A DNA stretch of 64,000 nucleotides, taken from the NCBI RefSeq assembly GCF_021513275.1, contig NZ_CP090978.1:248001-312000 (forward strand). The letters run 5' to 3'. Position numbers and translations under genes: made by a program. The notes beneath the pieces were generated by a model. That model ran no database searches. It was not told the origin of the DNA and saw nothing but the letters and a program-made list of their open reading frames with translations. This DNA comes from Paenibacillus hexagrammi (GTDB lineage: Bacteria > Bacillota > Bacilli > Paenibacillales > NBRC-103111). Of the stretch, positions 29,349 to 38,148 are shown piece by piece (within the stretch, counting starts at the first letter, position 1; the number at the start of each line of letters is the position of its first letter).

Positions 29349-29692
29349 ATTGAAACAGTTCTTTGAAGCTAGAAACTTTGAAATCCGCTTGACTTACATC
29401 CTGGTTGCCGGAATTTGGATTCTTTAGTCCAACGCAAAGCAGTCGAGACGCTTCTTTTGCCTGTATAGGCTAGAACTCGCTCGCATTTCAAGCAAATCTT
29501 ATAAGTTTCCGCTCTACTTGTCCAGAAAAGGCCTGCAATACTCATATGCCACGCCGATAATCATTAGCTCAGATCCCTTGCCCCGTAAGGGTTAAATGGC
29601 GAAATGATTGTATCGGTACCCTCCATTGGAGTGTAGTGTAGGAGGTGTAGCAACACAGCACCACTAAATCATTTCGTGGAGGTCTATCCCAT
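29349..29692 (+). other. Leader region with nested inverted repeats before a sugar operon
   Basis: No gene is visible in these 344 bases. GCGAAATGATT at about 29598-29608 pairs with AATCATTTCG at 29667-29676, enclosing the small palindrome CTCCATTGGAG and the stem GTGT-AGCA-ACAC. The outer 3' arm ends directly before the ribosome-binding site GGAGG (29678-29682). The layout would suit a cis-acting leader. I do not recognise a known riboswitch class in it. Confidence 0.35.
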
Positions 29693-31227
29693 ATGAAGAG
29701 AAGACTCATTTCGATCCGCTCAGTATCCTGCTCGTATCGAGCTTTGCGCTCGCCGCATGCTCGGATGGAGGCAAGACGGAAGCTCCGTCATCATCCTCGA
29801 ACGCAGGCAGTGAAACGCCTAAAGCAGCGGCAGACAGCAAGCCTGCGGAAATTACCATCATGGCTCCATTAAATACATCAGAGACACCGCCGGATACCAT
29901 TGTGAAGGAACTGGAAAAGCTGACGAACACCAAGCTAACCTATCAATTCTTTCCCGCGGACAGCTACGAGGAAAAGCTGAATACCACGTTTGCCACAGGC
30001 GGTCTGCCAGCCGTTACTTATTTGAAGAATCAGGCGACTTTTATCCAGATGAAGTCGGCGATTCGCGACGGTCAGTTTTGGGAGATTGGACCTTACTTGA
30101 AGGATTTCCCTAATCTTAGCAAGCTGAAATCTACGACACTCGACAACACGAAGGTGGACGGCAAGCTGTATACGCTGTACCGCGGCGTCGATATCGCCCG
30201 TCAAGGTATGATCTACCGCAAAGACTGGGCCGATAAGCTGGGACTTAAGCCGCCAGAAACGACAGAAGATTTATACAACATGATGAAGGCGTTTACAGAA
30301 AAGGATCCGGACGGCAACGGCAAGAATGATACGATCGGTTTAACGGATCGGAATGATTTGATTTACGGCGCGTTTAAAACGGTCGCTAGTTGGATCGGCG
30401 TGCCGAATAACTGGGGCGAGAAGGACGGCAAGCTGCAGCCGGAGTTTATGTTCCCTGAATATATCCAAGCGATGGATTATTTCAAGAAGCTCCGCGACGA
30501 GGGCATTATTAATAAAGACTTTGCAGCGACCAGTAAGACCGACCAGAAGAAGCTCTTCACCAACGGAACCGCAGGCATTTATGTCGGCGCGATGACGGAT
30601 GTAGAGTCCTTGAATAAGGATTTGGTTAAAAATGTGCCAACTGCCGTTGTCGATGTTCACAGTATGATCGCCGGTCCCACGGGTAAATATGCAGCATGGG
30701 CCTTGCCTGGATATGCCAACGTGATGCTGTTCCCGAAATCCGCTATCAAGGATGAGGCGGAGCTGAAGAAAATTCTTGCATTCTTCGACAAAATGATGAC
30801 GCCTGAAGTGGCAAACCTTGTTTATTGGGGCATTAAAGATGTGCATTACACACTAGTCGACGGTCAAGCGAAGAAGCTGGATAAGGAATTGGTGGAGCGC
30901 GAAGTGAAAGCGTTCACGGATGCGGCAGTTGGCGATGAGGATACGACAGGCCGCTACATTGGATTGTCCGATGTGCCTGCGATGACCAAAGCGCAGAAGC
31001 TTAAAATCGATAACCTGGAGTATGCCGTTCAGGATCCTACAGCTCCTCTGGAGTCCAAAACGTACTTGGAAAAAGGCGTTCAGCTGCAAGAAATTATCAA
31101 AGACGCCACTTATAAATACATGTACGGCAATCTTGATAAAGCTGGCTTTGAGAAGGCAATCGAGGATTGGAAGAGCCGCGGTGGAAACAAAATTATCGAG
31201 GAGTACAACGCTGCCTACAAAAAATAA
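29693..31227 (+). CDS. Solute-binding lipoprotein of the pectin-oligosaccharide operon, frameshifted signal region
   Basis: This is an extracellular sugar-binding lipoprotein (YtcQ/LplA type) of about 511 residues. The ATG at 29693 follows GTGGAGG with 10-base spacing. Its frame is lost within about 30 bases, while the main frame gives ILLVSSFALAACSDGGKTEA, a proper lipobox (LAAC), and then PAEITIMAPLNTSETPPDTI. One base is therefore missing between about 29700 and 29735. The C-terminal part resembles the protein at 23627-25161 throughout (for example DPDGNGKNDTIGLTDRNDLI). Two permeases and a GH105 follow, so the cargo is probably an unsaturated pectin oligosaccharide. Confidence 0.88.
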
Positions 31228-31312
31228 CCTTGCGGTAATTCACGTGTAAGCCTAGAGGTGTTCGTAATCAGTCTCAGGCTTTACATGCAGTACAATCCGT
31301 TTCCAGAGGAGA

Positions 31313-31347
31313 GGACCGCCCTACAAAGGGTAACAGCGCGGCGGTCC
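31313..31347 (+). promoter_or_regulatory. Intercistronic hairpin between binding protein and permease
   Basis: GGACCGCC (31313-31320) and GGCGGTCC (31340-31347) form a perfect 8-bp stem without a following T run. A second stem (GTAAGCCT near 31246 with AGGCTTTAC near 31276) lies just before it. Both are in the gap where binding-protein mRNA is often stabilised against the rest of the operon. Confidence 0.5.
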
Positions 31348-31413
31348 CGCTCTGACCGGAATGTCCCCATCATTTTATATGTATCAAACTCTCCCGGAAA
31401 GGAAGAATGTGCT

Positions 31414-32364
31414 ATGGAAGAAGTAAGCGTTCGGCCAAAAGCAGTGGCTGCGACCCGAAGCAGTGAGCTAAGCAGACGCCTGTGGAGAAACAAGTGGATC
31501 TACGTCATGCTGCTGCCGGGAGTGCTGTATTTTCTCATATTCAAATATATTCCGATGTATGGCCTCATCATTTCATTTCAAAATTATAAGCCCTTTAAGG
31601 GCGTAAGCGGCAGTGAGTGGGTGGGATTTGAGCATTTTCAGCGTCTGTTCACCGAGCCGGACTTTTTCAATATCCTCAGCAACACGTTAATTTTATTTGT
31701 GATGAACATCCTTTTCTATTTTCCGATTCCGATACTATTGGCGCTTATGCTGAACGAAGTGAGATTCGGTTTGTTTAAAAAAGTATTCCAAACGATTGTC
31801 TATCTGCCGCACTTTATGTCCTGGGTCATTATCGTATCGATCAGCTTCGTTATGCTGACGATGGATGGCGGGATTATCAATCAGATGATTTCCTACTTCG
31901 GATGGGAAAAGATCAATTTCCTGCTGAGCCCGGAGTGGTTCAGACCAACGTATATTGTGCAGGTCATCTGGCGGGAAGCCGGCTGGGGCACGATCATTTA
32001 TTTGGCGGCGATCTCCTCGATCGACCCGCAGCTGTATGAAGCAGCGCGCATGGATGGCGCGGGCAGGCTAAGACAGATGTGGCACATCACGCTGCCTGCA
32101 ATTCGAAGCGTCATAGTCGTTCTCTTAATTTTGAAAATCGGCGATGTTCTCGAGCTTGGTTTCGAACACGTTTATTTGCTTCTGAACTCCATGAATCGAA
32201 ACGTAGCGGAGATCATTGATACGTACGTATATACAGCCGGACTTAAGCAAGGACAATTCAGCTACAGTGCAGCAATCGGCTTTTTCAAATCGTTCATTGG
32301 ACTTGTGCTTGTGATGCTTGCCAATAAAATGGCCAAGAAAATGGGCGAAGAGGGCGTATATTAA
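31414..32364 (+). CDS. ABC transporter permease, LplB/YteP type
   Basis: This 316-residue permease has six predicted membrane helices, from WIYVMLLPGVLYFLIFKYIP onward. The EAA loop is YEAARMDGAGRLRQMWHITL. I place the start at the ATG at 31414 after GGAAAGGAAG; an upstream in-frame start at 31258 would add a tail unlike the family. LplB/YteP-type permeases import complex oligosaccharides with large YtcQ-type binding proteins. The partner permease follows 31 bases later. Confidence 0.92.
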   Translation: MEEVSVRPKAVAATRSSELSRRLWRNKWIYVMLLPGVLYFLIFKYIPMYGLIISFQNYKPFKGVSGSEWVGFEHFQRLFTEPDFFNILSNTLILFVMNILFYFPIPILLALMLNEVRFGLFKKVFQTIVYLPHFMSWVIIVSISFVMLTMDGGIINQMISYFGWEKINFLLSPEWFRPTYIVQVIWREAGWGTIIYLAAISSIDPQLYEAARMDGAGRLRQMWHITLPAIRSVIVVLLILKIGDVLELGFEHVYLLLNSMNRNVAEIIDTYVYTAGLKQGQFSYSAAIGFFKSFIGLVLVMLANKMAKKMGEEGVY

Positions 32365-32394
32365 TAGCGGATTTATGAAAGGAGAGGAATACTC

Positions 32395-33270
32395 ATGGTC
32401 GAGGACAAGACGCTGGGCGGCAGGCTGTTTGCTATCCTGAACTACACCTTACTTACTGTGATCGGCTTGATTACCATTATTCCGTTTATCCACGTAGTGG
32501 CGGGATCGTTTACGACAAGCGCGGAGATGGCCGCCAAGACGTTTGTACTGATTCCGACAGATTGGAGTCTGGAAGCCTACAAGTTTATTTTCTCAACAAG
32601 CACGATCTTTAAAGCCATGGGGGTATCCATTGGAGTGACGCTGCTTGGCACTGTGTTTAGTATGTTCGTTACGGCGCTGATGGCTTACGGACTGTCGCGT
32701 CGGGACCTTGACGGCAGGAAGCCGATCATGTTCCTCGTCGTGTTTACGATGCTGTTCAGCGGGGGGCTTATTCCGACATTCCTCGTCGTGAAAGAGCTCG
32801 GTCTGATCGATTCCTATGCGGCATTGGTGCTGCCAAGCGCGGTAAGTGCCTTCAACCTAATTATTTTGAAGAACTTCTTCCAAAACATACCGGAGGGCTT
32901 GGAGGAATCCGCTAAAATCGACGGTGCAAGTGACTTCGGCATTCTGTTCCGAATTGTTCTGCCACTCTCGATGCCGGCTATTGCCACCATCTCGCTGTTC
33001 TACGCGGTGACTTACTGGAACACCTATTTGAGCGCGATCTTATACCTCAATGAAAGTGCGATGTGGCCGATTCAAGTGCTGTTGCGCCAAATTGTCGTCC
33101 TCGCCAGCGGCATGGATTACAGCTCGACGCTCGATAACGTTACGCCGCCGCCGGAGCAATCCGTCAAGATGGCTGTCATTGTTGTGGCAACGCTGCCGAT
33201 CCTGCTCATCTACCCGTTCCTGCAAAAGCATTTTGCCAAAGGTGCCTTGCTGGGCTCCATGAAGGGCTAA
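32395..33270 (+). CDS. ABC transporter permease, LplC/YtcP type
   Basis: This is the second permease, 291 residues, with six predicted helices. The N-terminal helix reads LLTVIGLITIIPFIHVVAGS, the EAA loop LEESAKIDGASDFGILFRIV, and the C-terminus YPFLQKHFAKGALLGSMKG, all typical of LplC/YtcP. It forms a pair with the upstream permease. No ATPase gene is nearby. The next gene starts 17 bases after the stop, within the same operon. Confidence 0.92.
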   Translation: MVEDKTLGGRLFAILNYTLLTVIGLITIIPFIHVVAGSFTTSAEMAAKTFVLIPTDWSLEAYKFIFSTSTIFKAMGVSIGVTLLGTVFSMFVTALMAYGLSRRDLDGRKPIMFLVVFTMLFSGGLIPTFLVVKELGLIDSYAALVLPSAVSAFNLIILKNFFQNIPEGLEESAKIDGASDFGILFRIVLPLSMPAIATISLFYAVTYWNTYLSAILYLNESAMWPIQVLLRQIVVLASGMDYSSTLDNVTPPPEQSVKMAVIVVATLPILLIYPFLQKHFAKGALLGSMKG

Positions 33271-33286
33271 GGAGGCGAAGAGATCG

Positions 33287-34438
33287 ATGGAGAAGCTTAA
33301 GCTGCAGGCTGCTGCGCGCGGCATTTTAGATGAGATGGATGCCTTATTTGAGGGATTCTTCCCTTGGCTGGCAGGGCAGTATGATCCGGCGAGCGGCGGG
33401 TTTTATTATGCCCGCAGCTCCCGGACGATCAGCGGGCTGATGCCGGATATCGAATCCACCGCCCAGGCGCTGAATATCTTGGAGCGGTGTGGGCTGCTGG
33501 GCGCCATGCCGGCTGAGATGAAGAAGCGGATGGTCCAATTTTTTCAAAACAAGCAGGATCCTGCGACCGGTTACTTTTACGATGCCAACGCTCACATGAG
33601 GGACGACGAAGTGATGGTAGCCCGGGCGATTTCTTACAGTACAGGAGCTCTTCGCAAGCTTGGATCACAGCCTTTGTACGAATTGCCCTATGATGCTGCT
33701 GAGGCTCCTGCATATATGGAATCGCCTGACACGTACATAGCCTGGCTGCGCTCCGTAGATCTCAGCAACAGCTGGCGCGGTTGCGATCGGATGTCGACCT
33801 CCTGCGTATACGTGAGGCAGCTGACTCCGCTTGAACGCCAGGCGGCTTACCTCGAGGCGGCTTTTCCCTTTTTTGAAGAGATTCAAGACAAGGTGACAGG
33901 CTTATGGGGCGAGGGTTCCCGATATGAGCGGATATCCGGGACGTTTAAGCTGCATCTCTTTTATGATCAATTTGATGTTCCGCTGCCGAGGGAAAACAAC
34001 ATCTATGCTAGCCTATTAGAATGTCTCCGCTCGGATGAGGCGGGCGATATGTGCTACATTCGCAATCCGATTCATTTGCTGTCGTATATGAAGCTTTCGG
34101 TACCCGATGCGGAGCTTGTAGAGATCCTGCGGATCACCTGTGATAACATGAGAAGACTGCTTCGGGAGGATGGAGGATTTTCCCGCGAATTAGCTCACTC
34201 ACCGTCAGCGCCCAATGTCGCCCAAGTTAAATCTGGCGGATCGTATCCGAATATGCCTAGACCCGTCCATATTGGACGCGGGCTAGTAGAAGGCGACATG
34301 AACGCCGGCACGCAGGCGATGCTCATCCGCTCGGTATGCTATCGCTTGGCTGGCAGGGGGGAGCCGGATTGGGGGCTTAGCGCAAGAGATTTTTATAGAG
34401 ATGTACAGGAAAGAGGGGAGAACGAACGATGTCTATGA
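33287..34438 (+). CDS. Uncharacterised protein, probable alpha/alpha-toroid, in pectin operon
   Basis: This 383-residue cytoplasmic protein has no signal peptide and no membrane helices. It is helical with repeated aromatic and Gly motifs (YDPASGGFYYARSSR, DPATGYFYDANAHM, VTGLWGEGSRYERI, REDGGFSRELAHS), a pattern like (alpha/alpha)6 toroid glycosidases or related proteins. I cannot name its family or confirm catalytic residues. It begins 17 bases after a permease and overlaps the GH105 gene by 10 bases (ATG at 34429 inside its end), so it is tightly co-expressed with that enzyme and probably acts on the same oligosaccharide. Confidence 0.7.
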   Translation: MEKLKLQAAARGILDEMDALFEGFFPWLAGQYDPASGGFYYARSSRTISGLMPDIESTAQALNILERCGLLGAMPAEMKKRMVQFFQNKQDPATGYFYDANAHMRDDEVMVARAISYSTGALRKLGSQPLYELPYDAAEAPAYMESPDTYIAWLRSVDLSNSWRGCDRMSTSCVYVRQLTPLERQAAYLEAAFPFFEEIQDKVTGLWGEGSRYERISGTFKLHLFYDQFDVPLPRENNIYASLLECLRSDEAGDMCYIRNPIHLLSYMKLSVPDAELVEILRITCDNMRRLLREDGGFSRELAHSPSAPNVAQVKSGGSYPNMPRPVHIGRGLVEGDMNAGTQAMLIRSVCYRLAGRGEPDWGLSARDFYRDVQERGENERCL

Positions 34439-35523
34439 ACGTGCACAAGTCGCCGATCGAATGGGCGGAAGCCGCCTGCAACTCGATTATGGCTACATAT
34501 ACGGCGATGGAGCTGCCGCCTGCAGGCAGATGGCATTACCATCAAGGCGTATTTCTATGCGGGATGGAGATGCTGGCCAGCCGCTTGCAGAGTGACCGGT
34601 ATGCTTCGTATATCCAGGAATACGTAGACGGCTTAGTGGACGAGCAGGGCAATCTGTATTTCGCCCGCGATGAGCTGGATTCCATTCAAGCAGGCCTTCT
34701 GCTGTTTGAGTTGGATCGCAAGACAGGGAATCCGAAATATAAGGCTGCTGCCGGAAAGTTGAGATCGCTGCTGAACACGCTGAATCTCACATCCGAGGGC
34801 GGGTACTGGCACAAAGACAAATATCCGTACCAGATGTGGCTGGACGGATTGTATATGGCCGGCGTATTCTCCTTGAAATACGCCAATGCGTACGGCGAGA
34901 CCAGTCTGCGCGAAGCCGTTCTGCATCAGGAGCGCTTGATGCGCACGCATATGCGGGATGAGCGCACAGGGCTGCTCTATCACGCCTGGGACGAAAGCCG
35001 CCGCATGCCGTGGGCTAACCCAGAAACCGGTTGCTCGCCGGAATTTTGGGGGCGGTCGCTCGGCTGGTATGGGCTGGCGCTAGCGCAGTTCCTGGATGAA
35101 CTGCCGGAGGGCTATCCGGGACGAGGCGAGCTTGCCGCCTCGCTGGGCGACTTTGTCCGAGCACTTGCCCGTTACCAGGACGAGGCGAGCGGCTTGTGGT
35201 ATCAGGTTGTGGACAAAGGACACCTGCCGGACAACTGGCTGGAGACGTCCTGCACCAGCCTGTTCGTGTACACCATTGCTAAGGCTGTCAAGCATGGCGC
35301 TGTCGAAGCGGCCTATATGGATTCGGCACGACGCGGCTACGAAGGACTAGTCCGCACGCTGGAGTTTGACGAGCAGGGCAGGGTCATTCTGCCGATGATC
35401 TGCATCGGCACCTCCGCCGGCGACTACGAGAACTACGTCACGCGTCCGACCAGTCAGAACGACTTGCACGGCGTCGGCGCTTTCGTGATGGCGTGCATGG
35501 AGATGCAGGACGCGCTGCGTTGA
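34429..35523 (+). CDS. GH105 unsaturated rhamnogalacturonyl hydrolase-like enzyme
   Basis: This 364-residue cytoplasmic enzyme removes the unsaturated uronic acid left at oligosaccharide ends by pectin or related polysaccharide lyases. GH105 features are RWHYHQGVFLCGMEML near residue 34, DELDSIQAG with Asp84, the KYPYQMWLDGLYMAG segment with the probable catalytic Asp139, and WGRSLGWYGLALAQFLDELP. It has no signal peptide, in keeping with oligosaccharide import by the operon's transporter. Rhamnogalacturonan as the source is the commonest case for this family, but other unsaturated glycuronans cannot be excluded. Confidence 0.88.
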   Translation: MSMNVHKSPIEWAEAACNSIMATYTAMELPPAGRWHYHQGVFLCGMEMLASRLQSDRYASYIQEYVDGLVDEQGNLYFARDELDSIQAGLLLFELDRKTGNPKYKAAAGKLRSLLNTLNLTSEGGYWHKDKYPYQMWLDGLYMAGVFSLKYANAYGETSLREAVLHQERLMRTHMRDERTGLLYHAWDESRRMPWANPETGCSPEFWGRSLGWYGLALAQFLDELPEGYPGRGELAASLGDFVRALARYQDEASGLWYQVVDKGHLPDNWLETSCTSLFVYTIAKAVKHGAVEAAYMDSARRGYEGLVRTLEFDEQGRVILPMICIGTSAGDYENYVTRPTSQNDLHGVGAFVMACMEMQDALR

Positions 35524-36109
35524 TGCATAAGAGAGGGGGAAACCCCTCTTTTTTGCTGTTATCGTGGCCAGGTGTACAGCTCATTATCTCGCCTTTTCCC
35601 GATGCGATAGCCGTAAGCTCATACGGATCGTCCTGGTTCTTGACTTCGCGGCTGATCGAGCCTTCCTGCCACATTTGATACAAATATAGCATCAGCCCGA
35701 TGCCGGTCATGAGTAAGAAGATTTGCCAATGTCGAATGTTATCGAGACGGTAAAACCCTGCCCGCACAAATAGGGGGTCTACAACAAATTGAAACCCCCC
35801 GTTGATCACCAAATCGGTCACTATAAAGAGCCAAAATCTATGATAGGTAAGTTTGAAAATCCAAAGCGTTCCAATGAGAAAGAAGCCGTATGTATAGGCG
35901 GTGTTCGTAATATAGCCCCAGGGAACGATGGTTGCCTTATCGAAGATAGTCCACCACCGGAATGCATGTGCGATCTCAAAAACGATGGTCACGAGGAGCG
36001 CGCCGAGTATGGAAACAGGCATAAATCTGCGGATGGATGCTGGCTTCAAGAAGAATAAAGAAATCCACGGAATCAGCAGCATTCCCCACATCAAAACTTT
36101 GGCGTACAT
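35438..36109 (-). CDS. CBO0543-like membrane protein, C-terminus uncertain
   Basis: This predicted membrane protein of at least 180 residues has helices MLLIPWISLFFLK, FMPVSILGALLVTIVFEIAH, IVPWGYITNTAYTYGFFLIG, RFWLFIVTDLVINGGFQFVV and IFLLMTGIGLMLYLYQMW. The motif WWTIFDKATIVPWGYI is like that of CBO0543-family proteins. The open frame runs across the GH105 terminator and 86 bases into the GH105 gene, with a tail of low-complexity CTPSRKRRRRAS type that looks like antisense reading. A one-base shift near the A run at about 35595-35600 would end the protein at SGKGR. The true end is probably near 35588. Confidence 0.65.
   Translation of the reverse strand: MYAKVLMWGMLLIPWISLFFLKPASIRRFMPVSILGALLVTIVFEIAHAFRWWTIFDKATIVPWGYITNTAYTYGFFLIGTLWIFKLTYHRFWLFIVTDLVINGGFQFVVDPLFVRAGFYRLDNIRHWQIFLLMTGIGLMLYLYQMWQEGSISREVKNQDDPYELTAIASGKGEIMSCTPGHDNSKKEGFPPLLCINAARPASPCTPSRKRRRRASRSDWSDA
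35529..35554 (+). terminator. Rho-independent terminator of the pectin operon
   Basis: AAGAGAGGGG (from 35529) pairs with CCCCTCTT (to 35550) around a short A-rich loop, followed by a run of T. It lies six bases after the GH105 stop. Confidence 0.8.
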
Positions 36110-36159
36110 GAAATCCCTCCAGCAACATTTACCCTCATCATCTGCAATATACAGGAAAA

Positions 36160-36795
36160 TTATGCTTGTACTTCTGAATTTGATAAGAGTTTCTCTAAAG
36201 CAGAGATTTTATCAGAAGAAACCACATTTAAAAATTTACGGACAACTTTAGCTTTCTCAATGTCTTTCTTAATAATGTAATAGCAAAGGTCGACTAGTGT
36301 ATCTTGTTCGATTAATAAGTTAGTTAGTGCTTCGTCATTCGTCGCATAGATGGGGGTATCTTGAATTACTTCATTTATATCATGATCATTACTACAAATA
36401 ATTGACGCCCCTAGTAAAAGGACTGCAGCTAGACTATGAATTACTCCGAGATCATTAGTATTTTTTAGGGGACGCCCTTCTTTTATTTCTTCTCATTTAA
36501 ATCTGCGAAAGCTTGATGCATATCTTTTAAATAACTTTCATAGATCGCATATTCATCTTCTGTCAATGCATCTTCATCATCAGGATTGAAAAAGCTCCCA
36601 CGTTCCTTGATCCAAATAACCCTGTACTTTTTTTCTGACATCTGATACTAATAATTCATCTAATACTTCTTGATGGATGTAGATATCTTCATACAAAGAA
36701 TCAATCCATGAAAATACGTCAGCTGATTTAAAAGTTGCTGCATGAATCAATATATTTGCATCAACAAACACTTTTCCATTACGATTCGTCTTCAT
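36160..36795 (-). CDS. PIN-domain protein of an XRE/ImmA/PIN cassette, two frameshifts
   Basis: This predicted nuclease-like protein is about 211 residues long. The N-terminus GKVFVDANILIHA carries the first PIN-domain Asp (Asp12), and IICSNDHDINEVIQ is like the C-terminal acidic site of PIN folds. An extra base in the A5 run at 36589-36593 ends the first frame at FQS. The next frame continues LFNPDDEDALTEDEYAIYES, and a missing base near 36481-36490 is needed to join NEKK to KEGRPLKNTNDLG. The two shifts cancel in total length. The ATG at 36795 overlaps the end of the ImmA/IrrE gene by 17 bases, so the genes are coupled. RNA cleavage is inferred from the fold, not shown. Confidence 0.7.
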
Positions 36796-37519
36796 CAACA
36801 TGCCCCCTAGAGAGAGCCGCATGTTGATATTGTTCTGCAAGCTTGGGAGCAAACTTCGAAAGTTTATTTGCTGCTATAAGAATATCTAACCCTTTTTTCT
36901 CTACATTTTCTTTTACTGCATGCTCATACGCTACAAATCGTGTGTCCTTGCTAGAATAATCTGAAGCCGAGATTGGAAAACCTAATTCACTTCGTACTGT
37001 TATCCATTCCATTTCGGTAATTTTTTTAACTGGTAGTACATTCTCACCAAGTTCACTTAATCTTCGTACTACCGTCATGTAAGGAACGTCTGCAAGGTCA
37101 GCAATTTGAAGAATAGCTGCTTCGTCACCTTGTTTTCTAAACTTATTCCATAATTCCATGATGAGGGCCTTAGGTAACATTATTGCTGCTGCAAATCGAT
37201 CCGCTGCACGTTCATGATCAAAATTTTCATCTTGCATCAGACTTCCTTCTGATAAATGCCACAGTTCATGAGCGGCTGTAAAATATCGTGCTCGTAATGA
37301 ATGAAAAGTATTTAAGACAACAAACTGTTCACCATTCTGATGTTTAATTGCTGCACCAAAGTAATTTTCATCTTCTACATATTGATATATCAAGTTAACT
37401 TTATCAGCAAGTAAGCGTTCAATATGTGAACCTATGAATAAATCATGACCTATAGCGTCTTTTAAAAAACTCGCGGCGTACACCTCGGCAATTTTTTCAG
37501 CTTTTTCTCTATGATTCAT
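36779..37519 (-). CDS. ImmA/IrrE-family zinc metalloprotease
   Basis: This 246-residue protein has the M78-type zinc site HELWH at residues 84-88, followed by Glu103 in HERAADRFAAAIMLPK as third ligand. The C-terminal part (LADVPYMTVVRRLSEL) resembles a helix-turn-helix-like helical region common in this family. Relatives such as ImmA of ICEBs1 cleave a partner XRE-type repressor. Here the XRE gene directly precedes it with a 4-base overlap (37516-37519), so cleavage of that regulator is the natural hypothesis. The DNA is visibly AT-richer than its surroundings, which points to acquisition by transfer. Confidence 0.88.
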   Translation of the reverse strand: MNHREKAEKIAEVYAASFLKDAIGHDLFIGSHIERLLADKVNLIYQYVEDENYFGAAIKHQNGEQFVVLNTFHSLRARYFTAAHELWHLSEGSLMQDENFDHERAADRFAAAIMLPKALIMELWNKFRKQGDEAAILQIADLADVPYMTVVRRLSELGENVLPVKKITEMEWITVRSELGFPISASDYSSKDTRFVAYEHAVKENVEKKGLDILIAANKLSKFAPKLAEQYQHAALSRGHVDEDES

Positions 37520-37854
37520 CCTTTCACCTGATCTTTCAAACCTATATAATCTTCAATAGCAAATAGTAAAGAATCCAGTTCTCTTTTGGACCGACGATTA
37601 GAAATACTTCCTCTTAAATGAACAGTCAATAATCCTGTTTCTAGCGTTTCATCCCGAAGAAGATCCACTAATTGGATATCCATTAATTTTGCGATTTGTT
37701 CAATGTAATGGGGCTGTAATACTCGCTTTCCTGACAACAGATGTCCTACCATCCCTTTACTTAGCTCCAATTCATCAGCCAACCATTGATAAGATTTCCC
37801 TTCTGCTTCCAACCAAACCTTAACCTTTTTAACTACAATTTCCTGTGTTTTCAT
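37516..37854 (-). CDS. XRE-family transcriptional regulator of the cassette
   Basis: This 112-residue protein has a Cro/C1-type helix-turn-helix (YQWLADELELSKGMVGHLLS, then PHYIEQIAKLMDIQLVDLL) in its first 75 residues, and a C-terminal helical tail (RSKRELDSLLFAIEDYIGLK). I use the ATG at 37854; a GTG at 37866 is possible. It heads the three-gene cassette and probably represses it by binding the palindrome that overlaps the -35 at 37899-37912. Confidence 0.85.
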   Translation of the reverse strand: MKTQEIVVKKVKVWLEAEGKSYQWLADELELSKGMVGHLLSGKRVLQPHYIEQIAKLMDIQLVDLLRDETLETGLLTVHLRGSISNRRSKRELDSLLFAIEDYIGLKDQVKG

Positions 37855-37884
37855 AGCATACACCAACCTATGTTGTTTACGAAT

Positions 37885-37913
37885 ATTATATAAAATTCTG
37901 TATACGTATACAA
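37885..37913 (-). promoter_or_regulatory. Promoter and palindromic operator of the XRE/ImmA/PIN cassette
   Basis: On the minus strand TTGTAT (37908-37913) is followed after exactly 17 bases by TATAAT (37885-37890). The perfect palindrome TGTATACGTATACA (37899-37912) covers the -35 region, where a bound XRE dimer would block transcription. Confidence 0.75.
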
Positions 37914-38148
37914 ATAATCATCATTATCTTATGTGAAATGATTTGAAAGGATACATGGCAATGCAATCATATCTCAAATGCAAAAATCCACAGCCAAAGG
38001 TTCGCATATGGAGCCGAATGACTCGAGACAACTGCTTTCCCTTTATGCGTTTTTTGCAAAGAGGGACTTTTCCGCACTCATGCATCGTATACTGCCAGTG
38101 TTATAATATGGGGGAATCATCCACTACCATACATTTAAGGAGGTAATC

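Noticed and set aside
28755..29366. Open frames of 87-114 codons on both strands
   Set aside because: They lie wholly within the tandem repeat array, the unit lengths 113 and 114 do not keep frame, and the peptides only mirror the repeats.
35438..35590. Arginine-rich C-terminal tail of the CBO0543-like protein
   Set aside because: It reads through a terminator and into the antisense of GH105; a frameshift at the gene end explains it better.
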